DNA from: Tichowtungia aerotolerans
GTDB taxonomy: Bacteria; Verrucomicrobiota; Kiritimatiellia; Kiritimatiellales; Tichowtungiaceae
Length of the DNA stretch: 64,000 bases
Direction of reading: 5' to 3'
NCBI RefSeq assembly: GCF_009905215.1
Contig: NZ_CP047593.1
Coordinates: forward strand, 186,001-250,000
Below are positions 15,525 to 23,939 of this stretch, in pieces (within the stretch, counting starts at the first letter, position 1; each line of letters starts with the position of its first letter). Position numbers and translations under genes: made by a program. The notes beneath the pieces were generated by a model, which saw only the letters and a list, made by a program, of their open reading frames with translations, did not search any database and was not told where the DNA came from.

Positions 15525-18500
15525 TCAATCGTTTACTTCGAGCTGAAAATACCCGGAAACCCGATCAACTCTCACGGTATCGGACCGGTCGCTTGCCCCA
15601 TAAATTCCCGACAGAACGGGAGTCCAGCCACCGCTCAAATCCGGAGCAAACATCAGATTGTAGCGACGACGCGCCACTCCCTGCCACCGAAGCACCAGCT
15701 CACCCGCCCTGCCCGGAACGAACAGGCCGGTAATAGCCAGCCGGGACTGGGGATCCCGCGGATCGGTTCCGCAACGATACTCATCATAATCGGACGCTCC
15801 GTCCCCATCAGAGTCGCCCGTCCCGTCAACCGCGGAAACCCAGCCGAAGTGCTGCAGCTCCCACTCGTCCGCAATCGCATCGCCGTCCACATCCGGATCC
15901 ACAACGACCACATCAAAAGAACGAAAAGCACTCCACTCCCCAATATTACCAGCCTCGTCGATAGCACGAACCTGCCAACGGTGTTCCCCCGCATCGAGCG
16001 TTTTCGAAAATTCAGTCGCAGAACCGGCATCATAAACCATCGAATCGATCCGAATATGATACCCGGAAACGCCGCTTTCATCGGCAGAAGCGGTCCATTC
16101 AAAGCCGACCGAACTCCCCAGCCCGGCCTGCCCATCAACAGGGGCCTGCAGAATCGGCGCCGCCGGAGCCGTCCGATCCGCAGAAAAGTAAAAATTAACT
16201 TCCCGATCCGCACTCAGGATTCGCCGAGAGGTCGTAACAGTTCCTCCCTGGAAGGTCACCGAAACATAATAAAACAGATCGTCCTTCGCCATAAAACTGT
16301 ACGCCCCGTTCGCATCGCAAATCTCCTGACCCACGAACCCTACCGAGTTCGAATAGCTGACCGTAAGCCCCGGCTCCGGCTCTCCATTCACATGAACCAC
16401 CCCCTGGAACAGATAGGTGTCAGGCGTCCCTCCCATATCCTTAATTTTCAGAGTGAACTCATCCGTATCAACAACCGGCCCCTCTGAACTGTCTCCCGAC
16501 AGCGTCAGAACAAAATCCACCTCATGCCCCAGCGGCGCGGAGCCGTCCACATCGACCAGAAGCAGCCCATTGGTCAGACTCTCATCAAGAGCCATCGACC
16601 CCATCGCGAGCTCAGGCTCAACAAGGGTAACGTACGGATCCGAACTGCTGAGCACGGCGGTAATATTGCTGCAGCCGAACAAATCCAGATTTTCCAGACG
16701 AAGCTCCAGCCCGATCCGCTCTCCGGGCTCCACATCGCCATACCCGTCACCGGAGGTCCCGTCGCGGCCGTCATCCACCACGACAACCTGCGAGTCCACC
16801 AGCCAGGGTGCAGCCTTGCTGACCACCCAGTAAACCGGCTCATGATTCGCCGGAAGCGACACCGATCCCGACGGCGCAACAATCCGTTTTTCGGTTCCCA
16901 TCATACTGACCTGCAACATTGGCGTGCCCGCCGCGACCGGCAACTCCACACTGAACGGAAACTGCGCATCCTCAGTCGCCCAGGCAGTATAAACCAAATC
17001 GCCCGCCCGGTTTTTAAACGAATAGAGCCGAACCGGATTAGGATAATCGCGCAGGCGCGCAACCGGCTGTGCACCTGCCAAAAGACTGGATGCCGTGGCA
17101 AACGAACCCACTACCTTCGTGCAGCGCGTCTGCTGCGCGCCGACATCCTGAGCTCGGCGCAGGACGTTGTAATCAAGCTTCAGATCGAAAAAGCTGAATA
17201 AATTTACACACTTAACATTCAGATCCCGACGAAAGCTCATCATAATAATCAGCTCGCGGGCGGTCCAACGGGCGTATTCCTCTTCGGTCACCAGCTTGCG
17301 AGTCCAACCAAACTCAGTCCAGAAAGTCGGCAGACTCTGCTGTCCATAAGAGTCCAGCACCCTTTTAACCGCATTAAGCCGGGGAACCAGATCCGGTTCC
17401 GGCGGAGTCTGGTGACCGGTGCCGTTTGGCGTTGTTTGCCACACCGGATAGGGATGCGTGCTCATTGCGTCCTGACGGCCAATCATACTGTCCGGAGCTT
17501 CCAGCAAATCATCAAACCAGCTGTCATAGATCCCGGCCAGACAGCCCCCGATAAATTTTGCATCAGGATTACCAAGTTTAACCGCCTCGTTTTGCAGCCG
17601 ACCGAGCATTTTCGCTGCCGCGACAGCCCCGGTACGTGTGTAATAGGGAAAGAGGTTTATCTGGTTGCTGTTGTTGGGCTCATTCCATGCCTGATACCAC
17701 GTGACCAGATTTGTGAGTGTGGATGCCACCGTCTGGTGATACGCCTGATACTCATCATAGTAATCCGGAACCGGAGGATAACGGTTCCCCGCGTTGTTAT
17801 TGGCCCATTTCGGGCAGCCGTCGGCGGTCATGATGATTTCGATGCCGCCGGCCTTGAGGGTTTCAAGCATCGAAATATAATAAAAATCAATCGGGCCGTT
17901 TTCGACCGGCTGACGCCAGGGCCATTGCGCGTTAGTAAGAACCGTCCAGCGGATTCCCATTTTCCGCATCAGGTCAATATCTTCCGCAACCGGCTCCGCG
18001 CGCTGCCCTTCTGTTCCCATATAAGCCGGGAACCCGAATGCACCAAAAATTGTATCATCAACACCGAGCTCGGGATTCTGCCCTCGCAGGATAATGACAT
18101 CCTGATAGTCCAGCAGTGTCAGCGGGTCTGCATGATCCGCAACCTCCAGTCGATAAAACCCCGCATACTGCGACGACAGATCAATCGTTGCAACTCCGCC
18201 AACAACAGGCTCAGCACCGTCCGCATGAACGGAACCGTCAAACTGATCGACGAGAAGCCACTCGACGGCAGAAACAGTTCCGCTGACTGCGGTTACATCA
18301 ATCATCAAATCGTCCGTCGTCGACCAAACCGGCTCTGTTTTATCCACCTCGATCGTCAGCCCGGCGGCCTGCGTAAACTGCGCATTGATCCGCAACTCTT
18401 CAAGAAGAGCCCGCTTGTACAGGTACGGAGGAATCCCCCGCTCAACCGCTACATAGAAAGCCGAAACACCCGAGGGAATATTGACGCTTAACGTCTGAGA

Positions 18501-19055
18501 ATCAGCACCCGCCTCAGAAAACCAACTGCGGGAAAAGTCGATACTGTTGTACCCATTAAAAGCAGAATAATTACCCGCAAAACCCAGCTCCAGCGAATCA
18601 GAAACCCCTATTGAAAAAACGCTTCCGCAATCTTCTTTGTCCGCCCCACCGCTCAGAAGCGTCAGATCCGCCTCCACCGTACCGCCCGCAAAGGTGTTAC
18701 CGGGCGGGGCGGAGAATTTCCAAATCAACGCGACGTCGTTAGCATTGTACGTCCCCCCGAGCATGACACTGTTGGTCACCCACTCTGCATAAGCATAAAA
18801 TCCGTCAGTATGAGAATCTCCGGCTGCGGTATAAAGTCGTCTCTGGCCGTCATCCTGCGAAAAATCCTCGACCCAAGCCGGCGACGAAAGTTCCAGACCA
18901 TTATCATGGAAACGAACATTGCGATACAAATCGGCAGCCCCAGACCTGCAACCAATGCGGTAATATGTTTCAGCATTCCCGGCAAACGCAAAAAACAGAA
19001 CACCGCCCAAAAGGGAACATATCCCGCCAGCACCCTGCTTTGACTCTCGACACAT
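15525..19055 (-). CDS. Secreted multidomain glycoside hydrolase-like protein (clan GH-A fold), 1176 aa
   Basis: Complete paralogue of the protein at the left window edge. The start at 19055 has GGAGG 10 nt upstream; a GTG six codons earlier overlaps that site. Order of parts: signal peptide (GICSLLGGVLFFAFAGNAE); N-terminal beta region; TIM-barrel-like domain with YQAWNEPNN (E459) and TFWTEFGW (E581); a beta domain; DDGRDGTSGDGYGDVEPGE and CARDB-like segments; an Fn3-like Ig module (PILQAPVDGQ...WQVRAID). The C-terminus has DPDVDGDAIADEWELQ and GDSDGDGASDYDEY thrombospondin-3-like calcium repeats and a terminal beta domain. It has its own operator-bearing promoter. The product would act outside the cell on the main polysaccharide; the substrate is not determinable by eye. 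Confidence 0.9.
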   Translation of the reverse strand: MCRESKQGAGGICSLLGGVLFFAFAGNAETYYRIGCRSGAADLYRNVRFHDNGLELSSPAWVEDFSQDDGQRRLYTAAGDSHTDGFYAYAEWVTNSVMLGGTYNANDVALIWKFSAPPGNTFAGGTVEADLTLLSGGADKEDCGSVFSIGVSDSLELGFAGNYSAFNGYNSIDFSRSWFSEAGADSQTLSVNIPSGVSAFYVAVERGIPPYLYKRALLEELRINAQFTQAAGLTIEVDKTEPVWSTTDDLMIDVTAVSGTVSAVEWLLVDQFDGSVHADGAEPVVGGVATIDLSSQYAGFYRLEVADHADPLTLLDYQDVIILRGQNPELGVDDTIFGAFGFPAYMGTEGQRAEPVAEDIDLMRKMGIRWTVLTNAQWPWRQPVENGPIDFYYISMLETLKAGGIEIIMTADGCPKWANNNAGNRYPPVPDYYDEYQAYHQTVASTLTNLVTWYQAWNEPNNSNQINLFPYYTRTGAVAAAKMLGRLQNEAVKLGNPDAKFIGGCLAGIYDSWFDDLLEAPDSMIGRQDAMSTHPYPVWQTTPNGTGHQTPPEPDLVPRLNAVKRVLDSYGQQSLPTFWTEFGWTRKLVTEEEYARWTARELIIMMSFRRDLNVKCVNLFSFFDLKLDYNVLRRAQDVGAQQTRCTKVVGSFATASSLLAGAQPVARLRDYPNPVRLYSFKNRAGDLVYTAWATEDAQFPFSVELPVAAGTPMLQVSMMGTEKRIVAPSGSVSLPANHEPVYWVVSKAAPWLVDSQVVVVDDGRDGTSGDGYGDVEPGERIGLELRLENLDLFGCSNITAVLSSSDPYVTLVEPELAMGSMALDESLTNGLLLVDVDGSAPLGHEVDFVLTLSGDSSEGPVVDTDEFTLKIKDMGGTPDTYLFQGVVHVNGEPEPGLTVSYSNSVGFVGQEICDANGAYSFMAKDDLFYYVSVTFQGGTVTTSRRILSADREVNFYFSADRTAPAAPILQAPVDGQAGLGSSVGFEWTASADESGVSGYHIRIDSMVYDAGSATEFSKTLDAGEHRWQVRAIDEAGNIGEWSAFRSFDVVVVDPDVDGDAIADEWELQHFGWVSAVDGTGDSDGDGASDYDEYRCGTDPRDPQSRLAITGLFVPGRAGELVLRWQGVARRRYNLMFAPDLSGGWTPVLSGIYGASDRSDTVRVDRVSGYFQLEVND

Positions 19056-19147
19056 ACCCACAAACACCTCCACCCAATATAGACATAGATTTTCCGCAGG
19101 CTAACCCGTCAGACCCCGGCCCGACCGATCAACAAACTTGTTCCGTA

Positions 19148-19175
19148 AATATAGCAACTGTTTCGTTAAAAACAA
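19148..19175 (-). promoter_or_regulatory. Promoter with operator box, large hydrolase gene
   Basis: The minus-strand TTGTTT and TATATT are 16 bp apart. The spacer TTAACGAAACAGTTGC ends in the recurring ACAGTTGC box directly against the -10. It lies 93 bp upstream of the start at 19055 and supports shared control with the other glycan genes. Confidence 0.6.
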
Positions 19176-19279
19176 ACATATATTGCTAAAAAGCCAAACA
19201 AGTCCCTCTCAAAAAGAACATTCGTCTTGAATATTCGCTTGCATAAACCCTCGCAAATAGTGTTTATTGACCCTCAAAA

Positions 19280-19310
19280 GCAACAGTTTCCCAAACTAAG
19301 CAACAATAAC
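19280..19310 (+). promoter_or_regulatory. Operator-like boxes upstream of the ABC importer operon
   Basis: GCAACAGTTTC at 19280-19290 and a partial copy GCAACAAT at 19300-19307 lie between a TTGACC at 19267-19272 and the TTG start at 19327. The core is the same as in the minus-strand promoters, so the transporter is probably controlled with the hydrolases. No good -10 hexamer could be fixed. Confidence 0.4.
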
Positions 19311-19326
19311 CGGAAAGGCAGCTCTC

Positions 19327-20157
19327 TTGACATCCATTCGTCGCACAAAACAGTACGCCTCCACACTGCTACTGGCCGCATTCGCCTGCCAAGGCGCATC
19401 GCTGGACAAAGCATGGGATGAGGTCGAATACGTGAATTATCGAGGAGCCTATCCCCTCTTCGAGCAGGAATTCCGCAACACCCCGGAATCCTCGGAGGCT
19501 CTTTTCGGGATGGCACTCTGCCTTCACTACCGCCAGCCGGATGTCGCCGGCGACAAGGCCGAAGCCGAAAGACTCTACAAACAGCTGATCGACCAGACCG
19601 CAGAGGCCCCCGGCCCGTGGCGGCTTCCGGCCATGCTGAACCTGGCGCAGCTCTACGGCCAGATTGACTACATCTCCGACACCCGCCGGCCGGAAAAGGC
19701 CATCGAGCTGTACGACCAAATCCTCGACGAGTTCCCGGACAGTCCGCTGGCCACCCAGGCGCTGCTCTACCGCAGCAGCCTCGAGCTCGACGAGATGAAC
19801 CCGGAAAAGGCCCGGGACACCGCAGCCCGCCTTCGTCGCCGGGCGGAGGCCCGCCCGGACGACCCCTATCTTTACAACCTCTGGCGCATGGTCGCCATGG
19901 CCAGCGAGCACCCGCTGAACCAGCCGGCCGAGGCCATCGACGCCTATCGCAAGGCCGAGCAGGCGGGACTCCCCCCGAACAGCCGCAAAGACATTCTCTT
20001 CTGGCGAATCGCCAACCTGGCCGAACGGATTAACCGCAATGACCTGGCGATTCACTACTACCGCAAAATTGCCGAAGAGCTGAAGCACACCAATTTCGCC
20101 TATGAGGCCTCCCTGCGGCTTGCCGCACTGGAAGCGCAAACGGAGGTAGCGCCATGA
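19327..20157 (+). CDS. Exported tetratricopeptide-repeat protein heading an ABC importer operon
   Basis: A 276-aa alpha-solenoid protein. Translation most likely begins at TTG, with GGAAAGG 8 nt upstream, giving a signal peptide (YASTLLLAAFACQGAS). Helical repeats rich in TPR features follow (ALFGMALCLHYRQ, AEAERLYKQLI, KAIELYDQILDEFPDSPLATQALLYRSSL, AIDAYRKAEQAGL, LAIHYYRKIAEELK). Its stop overlaps the next start (ATGA), so it is translationally coupled to the binding protein. A TPR protein as first gene of a sugar ABC importer is unusual. It may act as a periplasmic scaffold or hand-over partner for the binding protein, which is inference. Confidence 0.8.
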   Translation: MTSIRRTKQYASTLLLAAFACQGASLDKAWDEVEYVNYRGAYPLFEQEFRNTPESSEALFGMALCLHYRQPDVAGDKAEAERLYKQLIDQTAEAPGPWRLPAMLNLAQLYGQIDYISDTRRPEKAIELYDQILDEFPDSPLATQALLYRSSLELDEMNPEKARDTAARLRRRAEARPDDPYLYNLWRMVAMASEHPLNQPAEAIDAYRKAEQAGLPPNSRKDILFWRIANLAERINRNDLAIHYYRKIAEELKHTNFAYEASLRLAALEAQTEVAP

Positions 20158-21785
20158 CGTTTGTAAAAAAATACCTTGGAGCCCTGATCCTGATTCTGGC
20201 GCTCACCCTGTCCACACTGCAGGTCATCATCAACCAGGCCCGCTATGAAGCGCCGGATGTCAAAACCATCCGCATCTGCCACTTCCAGCTCGAGGCGGGA
20301 TTCCGCCAGGCGCTCCAGCAGCTGATCGATGAATATGAAGAGCATTACGCCAAAACCCGCGGCGAAAAGCTGCGGATTGTTCAGCTCCCGATCAGCCAGC
20401 GCGGCTACGAGCAGTTTGTGAACACATCGCTCATCGGCCAGACGGCTCCGGATATCATCGAAACCGACCCGCTGGTGCGCACCACCCAGGATGCGGCCTA
20501 TGTATCCCGCTTTTTTCTTCCGCTCGGGGAGTATGTCAGCACTCCCAACCCCTACACCGCGGGAACCGCCCTGGAACAGCTCCCCTGGAAGGAAACCTTC
20601 TTTGACGGCCTGCAGAGCGCATTCAAGAAGAGGCTGCTGGACTACTACCACATCCCCTTCTCCATCTTCACCATCCGCATGTATTACAACATCGACCTGT
20701 ACGAGGAGCTGACCGGAAAGACCGAACCGCCGGCCTCCTACCAAGAGTTTCAGGACGTCTGCGGCCAGATCCTTGAAAAAGGCCGCCACTCCCCCGAGCT
20801 GCTGGTCCCGATTGCCGGCAGCAAATATCAGGCCGCGGTGCTCGGCTCCCGCTACGAACGCCCGTTTTTTGTCGACCTGTCGCAGAAGATCGACACCAAC
20901 CTCGACGGCGAGGTTTCCGAAGCCGAGGCCTGGCTGGGCTATCAGGAAGGCGCCTACCTCCTGAACGATCCGGTATTCATCGCCTCGTGGAACTGCTCGG
21001 TTGAAATCTCCAAAAACTTCCAGAAGGGCTGGATCTCCTCCCAGCGGGACGACGCCACCTTCCTGTTCCTCCAGCAGAACGCGGTCATGCTGGCGTCGGG
21101 CTCGTGGGATGCCGCGAGCATCCTCAAGCAGGCCGAAGGCAAATTCCGCGTCGGCATCTTCGACTTCCCAATGCCCATCGACCACCCGGCCTACAGCCGG
21201 TTTGTCAAGGGGCCGCTCGGCGAAGGCAACATCCAGGGCGGCATTCCCTGGGCAGTCACCAAACAGTCCGCCCACCCGGAAATCTGCCTGGACTTCCTGC
21301 GCTTCTGCACCACACCGGAGCGCAACGAGGCCTTTAACAAACAGATCACCTGGCTGCCGGTCGTCAACGGAGCCCAGCCCAAAGACATCCTGAAGCCCTT
21401 CACGCCCCGGCTGGCCGGCTTCCAGACCGAATTCCGCTACCAGAACCTCAGCACCGCGCTGCGCATGATTGAAAAAGGAGCCCGCTGGCAGCTGCTGTCC
21501 GGGCAGATCACGCCCGAAGAGTATGCCGCCAGGCTCTCCCAGACACTGGAGCGCTCCGGCGAACAGGGATTCCTCAAGAATATGGAAAAAGACGAGCTGA
21601 CCCAGCGGGACACCAACCGGATGCTGGCCGCCAAGCTGGCCCTGGCCTCCCGCAGCGCATCAGCTCCTCCGAAAAAAACCGAACAGCAGATCCAGCAGCT
21701 GACCGAATTCAGGCTGGACAGCTGCCATCAGTCCGCCGTCAGCCGGCACCGCTATGAAATCATCAAACAGGGAGAGGCCGAGTGA
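20154..21785 (+). CDS. ABC-transporter solute-binding protein (sugar type) with embedded EF-hand
   Basis: A 543-aa extracytoplasmic binding protein, about 100 residues longer than usual family-1 sugar-binding proteins. The N-terminus (YLGALILILALTLSTLQVI) looks like a membrane anchor or uncleaved signal with no lipobox. Typical features follow: GQTAPDIIETDP, FTIRMYYNIDLYEEL, MLASGSWDAASIL and GGIPWAVTKQSAHPEICLDFLRF. At residues 247-258 sits a perfect EF-hand loop, DTNLDGEVSEAE, with D-x-N-x-D-G-x-V and Glu12. The C-terminal tail after residue 460 is charged and helical. It overlaps the TPR gene by 4 bp and the permease gene by 4 bp. Calcium may stabilise ligand binding; this is inferred from the loop. 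Confidence 0.9.
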   Translation: MTFVKKYLGALILILALTLSTLQVIINQARYEAPDVKTIRICHFQLEAGFRQALQQLIDEYEEHYAKTRGEKLRIVQLPISQRGYEQFVNTSLIGQTAPDIIETDPLVRTTQDAAYVSRFFLPLGEYVSTPNPYTAGTALEQLPWKETFFDGLQSAFKKRLLDYYHIPFSIFTIRMYYNIDLYEELTGKTEPPASYQEFQDVCGQILEKGRHSPELLVPIAGSKYQAAVLGSRYERPFFVDLSQKIDTNLDGEVSEAEAWLGYQEGAYLLNDPVFIASWNCSVEISKNFQKGWISSQRDDATFLFLQQNAVMLASGSWDAASILKQAEGKFRVGIFDFPMPIDHPAYSRFVKGPLGEGNIQGGIPWAVTKQSAHPEICLDFLRFCTTPERNEAFNKQITWLPVVNGAQPKDILKPFTPRLAGFQTEFRYQNLSTALRMIEKGARWQLLSGQITPEEYAARLSQTLERSGEQGFLKNMEKDELTQRDTNRMLAAKLALASRSASAPPKKTEQQIQQLTEFRLDSCHQSAVSRHRYEIIKQGEAE

Positions 21786-23080
21786 AACCCGCAAAAATCA
21801 ACATCTTTGACCTGCGGAAGAACTGGGTTCTGCTGGCGCTGCTGCTTCCGTCCCTCGGCCTGATTGCCCTGTTCAGCTACCTGCCGGCAATCGACGCCAT
21901 CAAGCACAGCTTCTACAAATGGGACGGCGCCTTTATCAAGCAGTTCATCGGAATGGACAACTTCCGGTCCCTGCTCGGCGACCTTACGCTCTGGACGCCC
22001 CTTCTGCTGAGCTGCCTTGCACTGGGCATCTCCGGCCTGTCAGCATCCGCAGCAACCCGGCGGCGGCTTCAGTGGATCATCTACCCGCTGGCCGCATGGA
22101 CAGTAACAGTGCTTGTGCGCGACGCCATCGCAGGCGGCGCCCTGCAGCACACCCCGCAGGCAGTCGGGGCGATCCAGATCCTCTTGGGACTCAGCCTGCC
22201 CGCCGCGGCCGGCATGCTGTGGCTGAAGCCAAAGCCGCGGCTGCGGACAGCCTGCCGCGTGTTCTTCTGGCTGCTGGCGGTCGCGGCCGGCATGACCTAT
22301 CTGATCGGCGTCAAGCAGAGCGGCGACCAGCTGCTCTGGATGAGCTTCCGCCTGATTTTCATCATGATCGCAGCCAACCTGCTGAAAATGTGGCCCAGCA
22401 TTTTCACGGCCGTCTGCATCCACCGCCTCAAATCCGACCGGGCGCAATACATCTACCGGGTCCTGTTTGTCATCCCGATGATCATCCCCCAGATTGTCAT
22501 GCTGCTGGTCTGGAAATTCTTCTACGACCCCAACATCGGCATCCTCAACCGCGTGATCACCGGGCTGCACATCGACCGGATCCTGATCTGGCTCGACACC
22601 TGGGTCTTTCACCTCGGCGTCTTCACCGACCCGTTCAACCCGGCCTGGCTGGGCAACCCGCACCTGATCATCCCGGCGCTGGTCTTCTGGGGATTCCCGT
22701 GGGTCGGGGTCGTCGGCGTGCTGATCTACCTCTCCGGCCTGCAGAACATCGGCAACGATGTGTATGAAGCCGCCCAGATTGACGGCATCGGCTGGTGGGG
22801 AAAATTCTGGCGCATTGAACTGCCGCTGATCATGACCCAGGTGCGGCTCAACCTGATCCTGATGATTGTCGCCACCTTCCAGGCCTACTCGTTCCAGTAC
22901 ATTCTGCTCGGAGCCGAGGGCGGCCCGCAGAACCGGGGCCTCACGCCGGGCCTCTACATGTTCTACCGCGCATTTATGGAACAGGACTACGGGTATGCGT
23001 GTGCGATCGGGCTGATCCTGTTCATCATCATCCTCACCCTGACCGCCATTAACCAACGCTTTGTAAAAGTTGACAAATAG
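21782..23080 (+). CDS. ABC-transporter permease, MalF/UgpA type with an extra membrane insertion
   Basis: A 432-aa inner-membrane permease. It starts with GTG overlapping the previous stop. The first helix is NWVLLALLLPSLGLIALFSYL. The binding-protein-dependent transport domain follows from about residue 190 and ends with the EAA loop EAAQIDGIGWWGKFWRIELP, which contacts the ATPase. Usual length is near 300. Here roughly 110 residues, with three or four extra hydrophobic segments (LLLSCLALGISGLSA, WIIYPLAAWTVTVLV, GAIQILLGLSLPAAAGML, VFFWLLAVAAGMTYLIG), are inserted between the first helix and the core. The reading frame is intact and composition matches the neighbours, so it is a real expansion, not a frameshift. 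Confidence 0.92.
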   Translation: MKPAKINIFDLRKNWVLLALLLPSLGLIALFSYLPAIDAIKHSFYKWDGAFIKQFIGMDNFRSLLGDLTLWTPLLLSCLALGISGLSASAATRRRLQWIIYPLAAWTVTVLVRDAIAGGALQHTPQAVGAIQILLGLSLPAAAGMLWLKPKPRLRTACRVFFWLLAVAAGMTYLIGVKQSGDQLLWMSFRLIFIMIAANLLKMWPSIFTAVCIHRLKSDRAQYIYRVLFVIPMIIPQIVMLLVWKFFYDPNIGILNRVITGLHIDRILIWLDTWVFHLGVFTDPFNPAWLGNPHLIIPALVFWGFPWVGVVGVLIYLSGLQNIGNDVYEAAQIDGIGWWGKFWRIELPLIMTQVRLNLILMIVATFQAYSFQYILLGAEGGPQNRGLTPGLYMFYRAFMEQDYGYACAIGLILFIIILTLTAINQRFVKVDK

Positions 23081-23088
23081 GATCCCGA

Positions 23089-23913
23089 ATGAAGACTACC
23101 AACCGACTCCATGAACGGACCAAACACCTGCTGATTCTGCTGGTGATGCTCTTCGCATTCTTCCCGCTGTACGTCATGCTGACGATCAGCCTGAAAGACA
23201 ACGCGCAGTTTGTTCAGTCACCGTTTCTGCCGACCTTTCCCCTGCACTGGGAAAACTGGTCGAAGGGATGGTCGCTGGTCAGCAGCTACATCTCCAACAG
23301 CATTTTCGTCACAACGCTGGGAGTCTGCACCTGCCTGGTCACCACCCTGATGAGCGCCTTCGTGTTTGCCCGCTACGACTTTTTCGGCAAACGGATTCTG
23401 TGGCACCTGCTGCTGATCCTGCTGTTCATGCCCGGCATCATGAACCTGGTTCCGCTGTTCATCCTGATGAAAAACCTGAACCTGCTCAACTCGCTGCTGG
23501 GCCTGGCCCTGCTCTACTCGGTCGGGGGGCAGGTGTTCTGCATGTTCGTTTTGCGCAACTTTATCGAGGAAATCCCCAACGATCTCTTTGAGGCCGCCCA
23601 GGTGGACGGCGCCGGACCGCTGCAGCAGATTGTCTCCATCGTCATCCCGATGAGCGGAAGCATTCTGGCGACCCTCGCGATCCTGCGCTTCCTGGCCGAC
23701 TGGAACAACTTCATCGCCCCGCTGGTCTTCATCTCCGATGAATACAAGCAGCTGCTGCCGGTCGGCATGATGCGGCTGGACGGAGAATACGTGAAACAAT
23801 GGGGCGAAATGATGGCCGGATTCACCATCGCATCGATCCCGCTGATTATCATCTTCCTCTTCACCATGCGCCTGTTCGTCAAAGGACTGACCGGCGGCGC
23901 CGTTAAAGGATAA
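23089..23913 (+). CDS. ABC-transporter permease, MalG/UgpE type
   Basis: A 274-aa partner permease of normal length. It has six predicted helices, starting HLLILLVMLFAFFPLYVML and ending LIIIFLFTMRLFVKGL. The EAA loop is EAAQVDGAGPLQQIVSIVIP. It begins 8 bp after the first permease gene and lies in the same operon. With the binding protein and the ATPase it would form a CUT1-type importer for oligosaccharides. Unlike its partner it carries no insertion. Confidence 0.95.
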   Translation: MKTTNRLHERTKHLLILLVMLFAFFPLYVMLTISLKDNAQFVQSPFLPTFPLHWENWSKGWSLVSSYISNSIFVTTLGVCTCLVTTLMSAFVFARYDFFGKRILWHLLLILLFMPGIMNLVPLFILMKNLNLLNSLLGLALLYSVGGQVFCMFVLRNFIEEIPNDLFEAAQVDGAGPLQQIVSIVIPMSGSILATLAILRFLADWNNFIAPLVFISDEYKQLLPVGMMRLDGEYVKQWGEMMAGFTIASIPLIIIFLFTMRLFVKGLTGGAVKG

Positions 23914-23939
23914 CTTTCATCTACAACCGAGGTCTCACC

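Noticed and set aside
17412-18491. Long plus-strand frames opposite the large hydrolases (also 1015-2052).
   Set aside because: They lie entirely antisense to genes with clear signal peptides and catalytic motifs, and have no ribosome sites. They reflect codon bias of the real strand.
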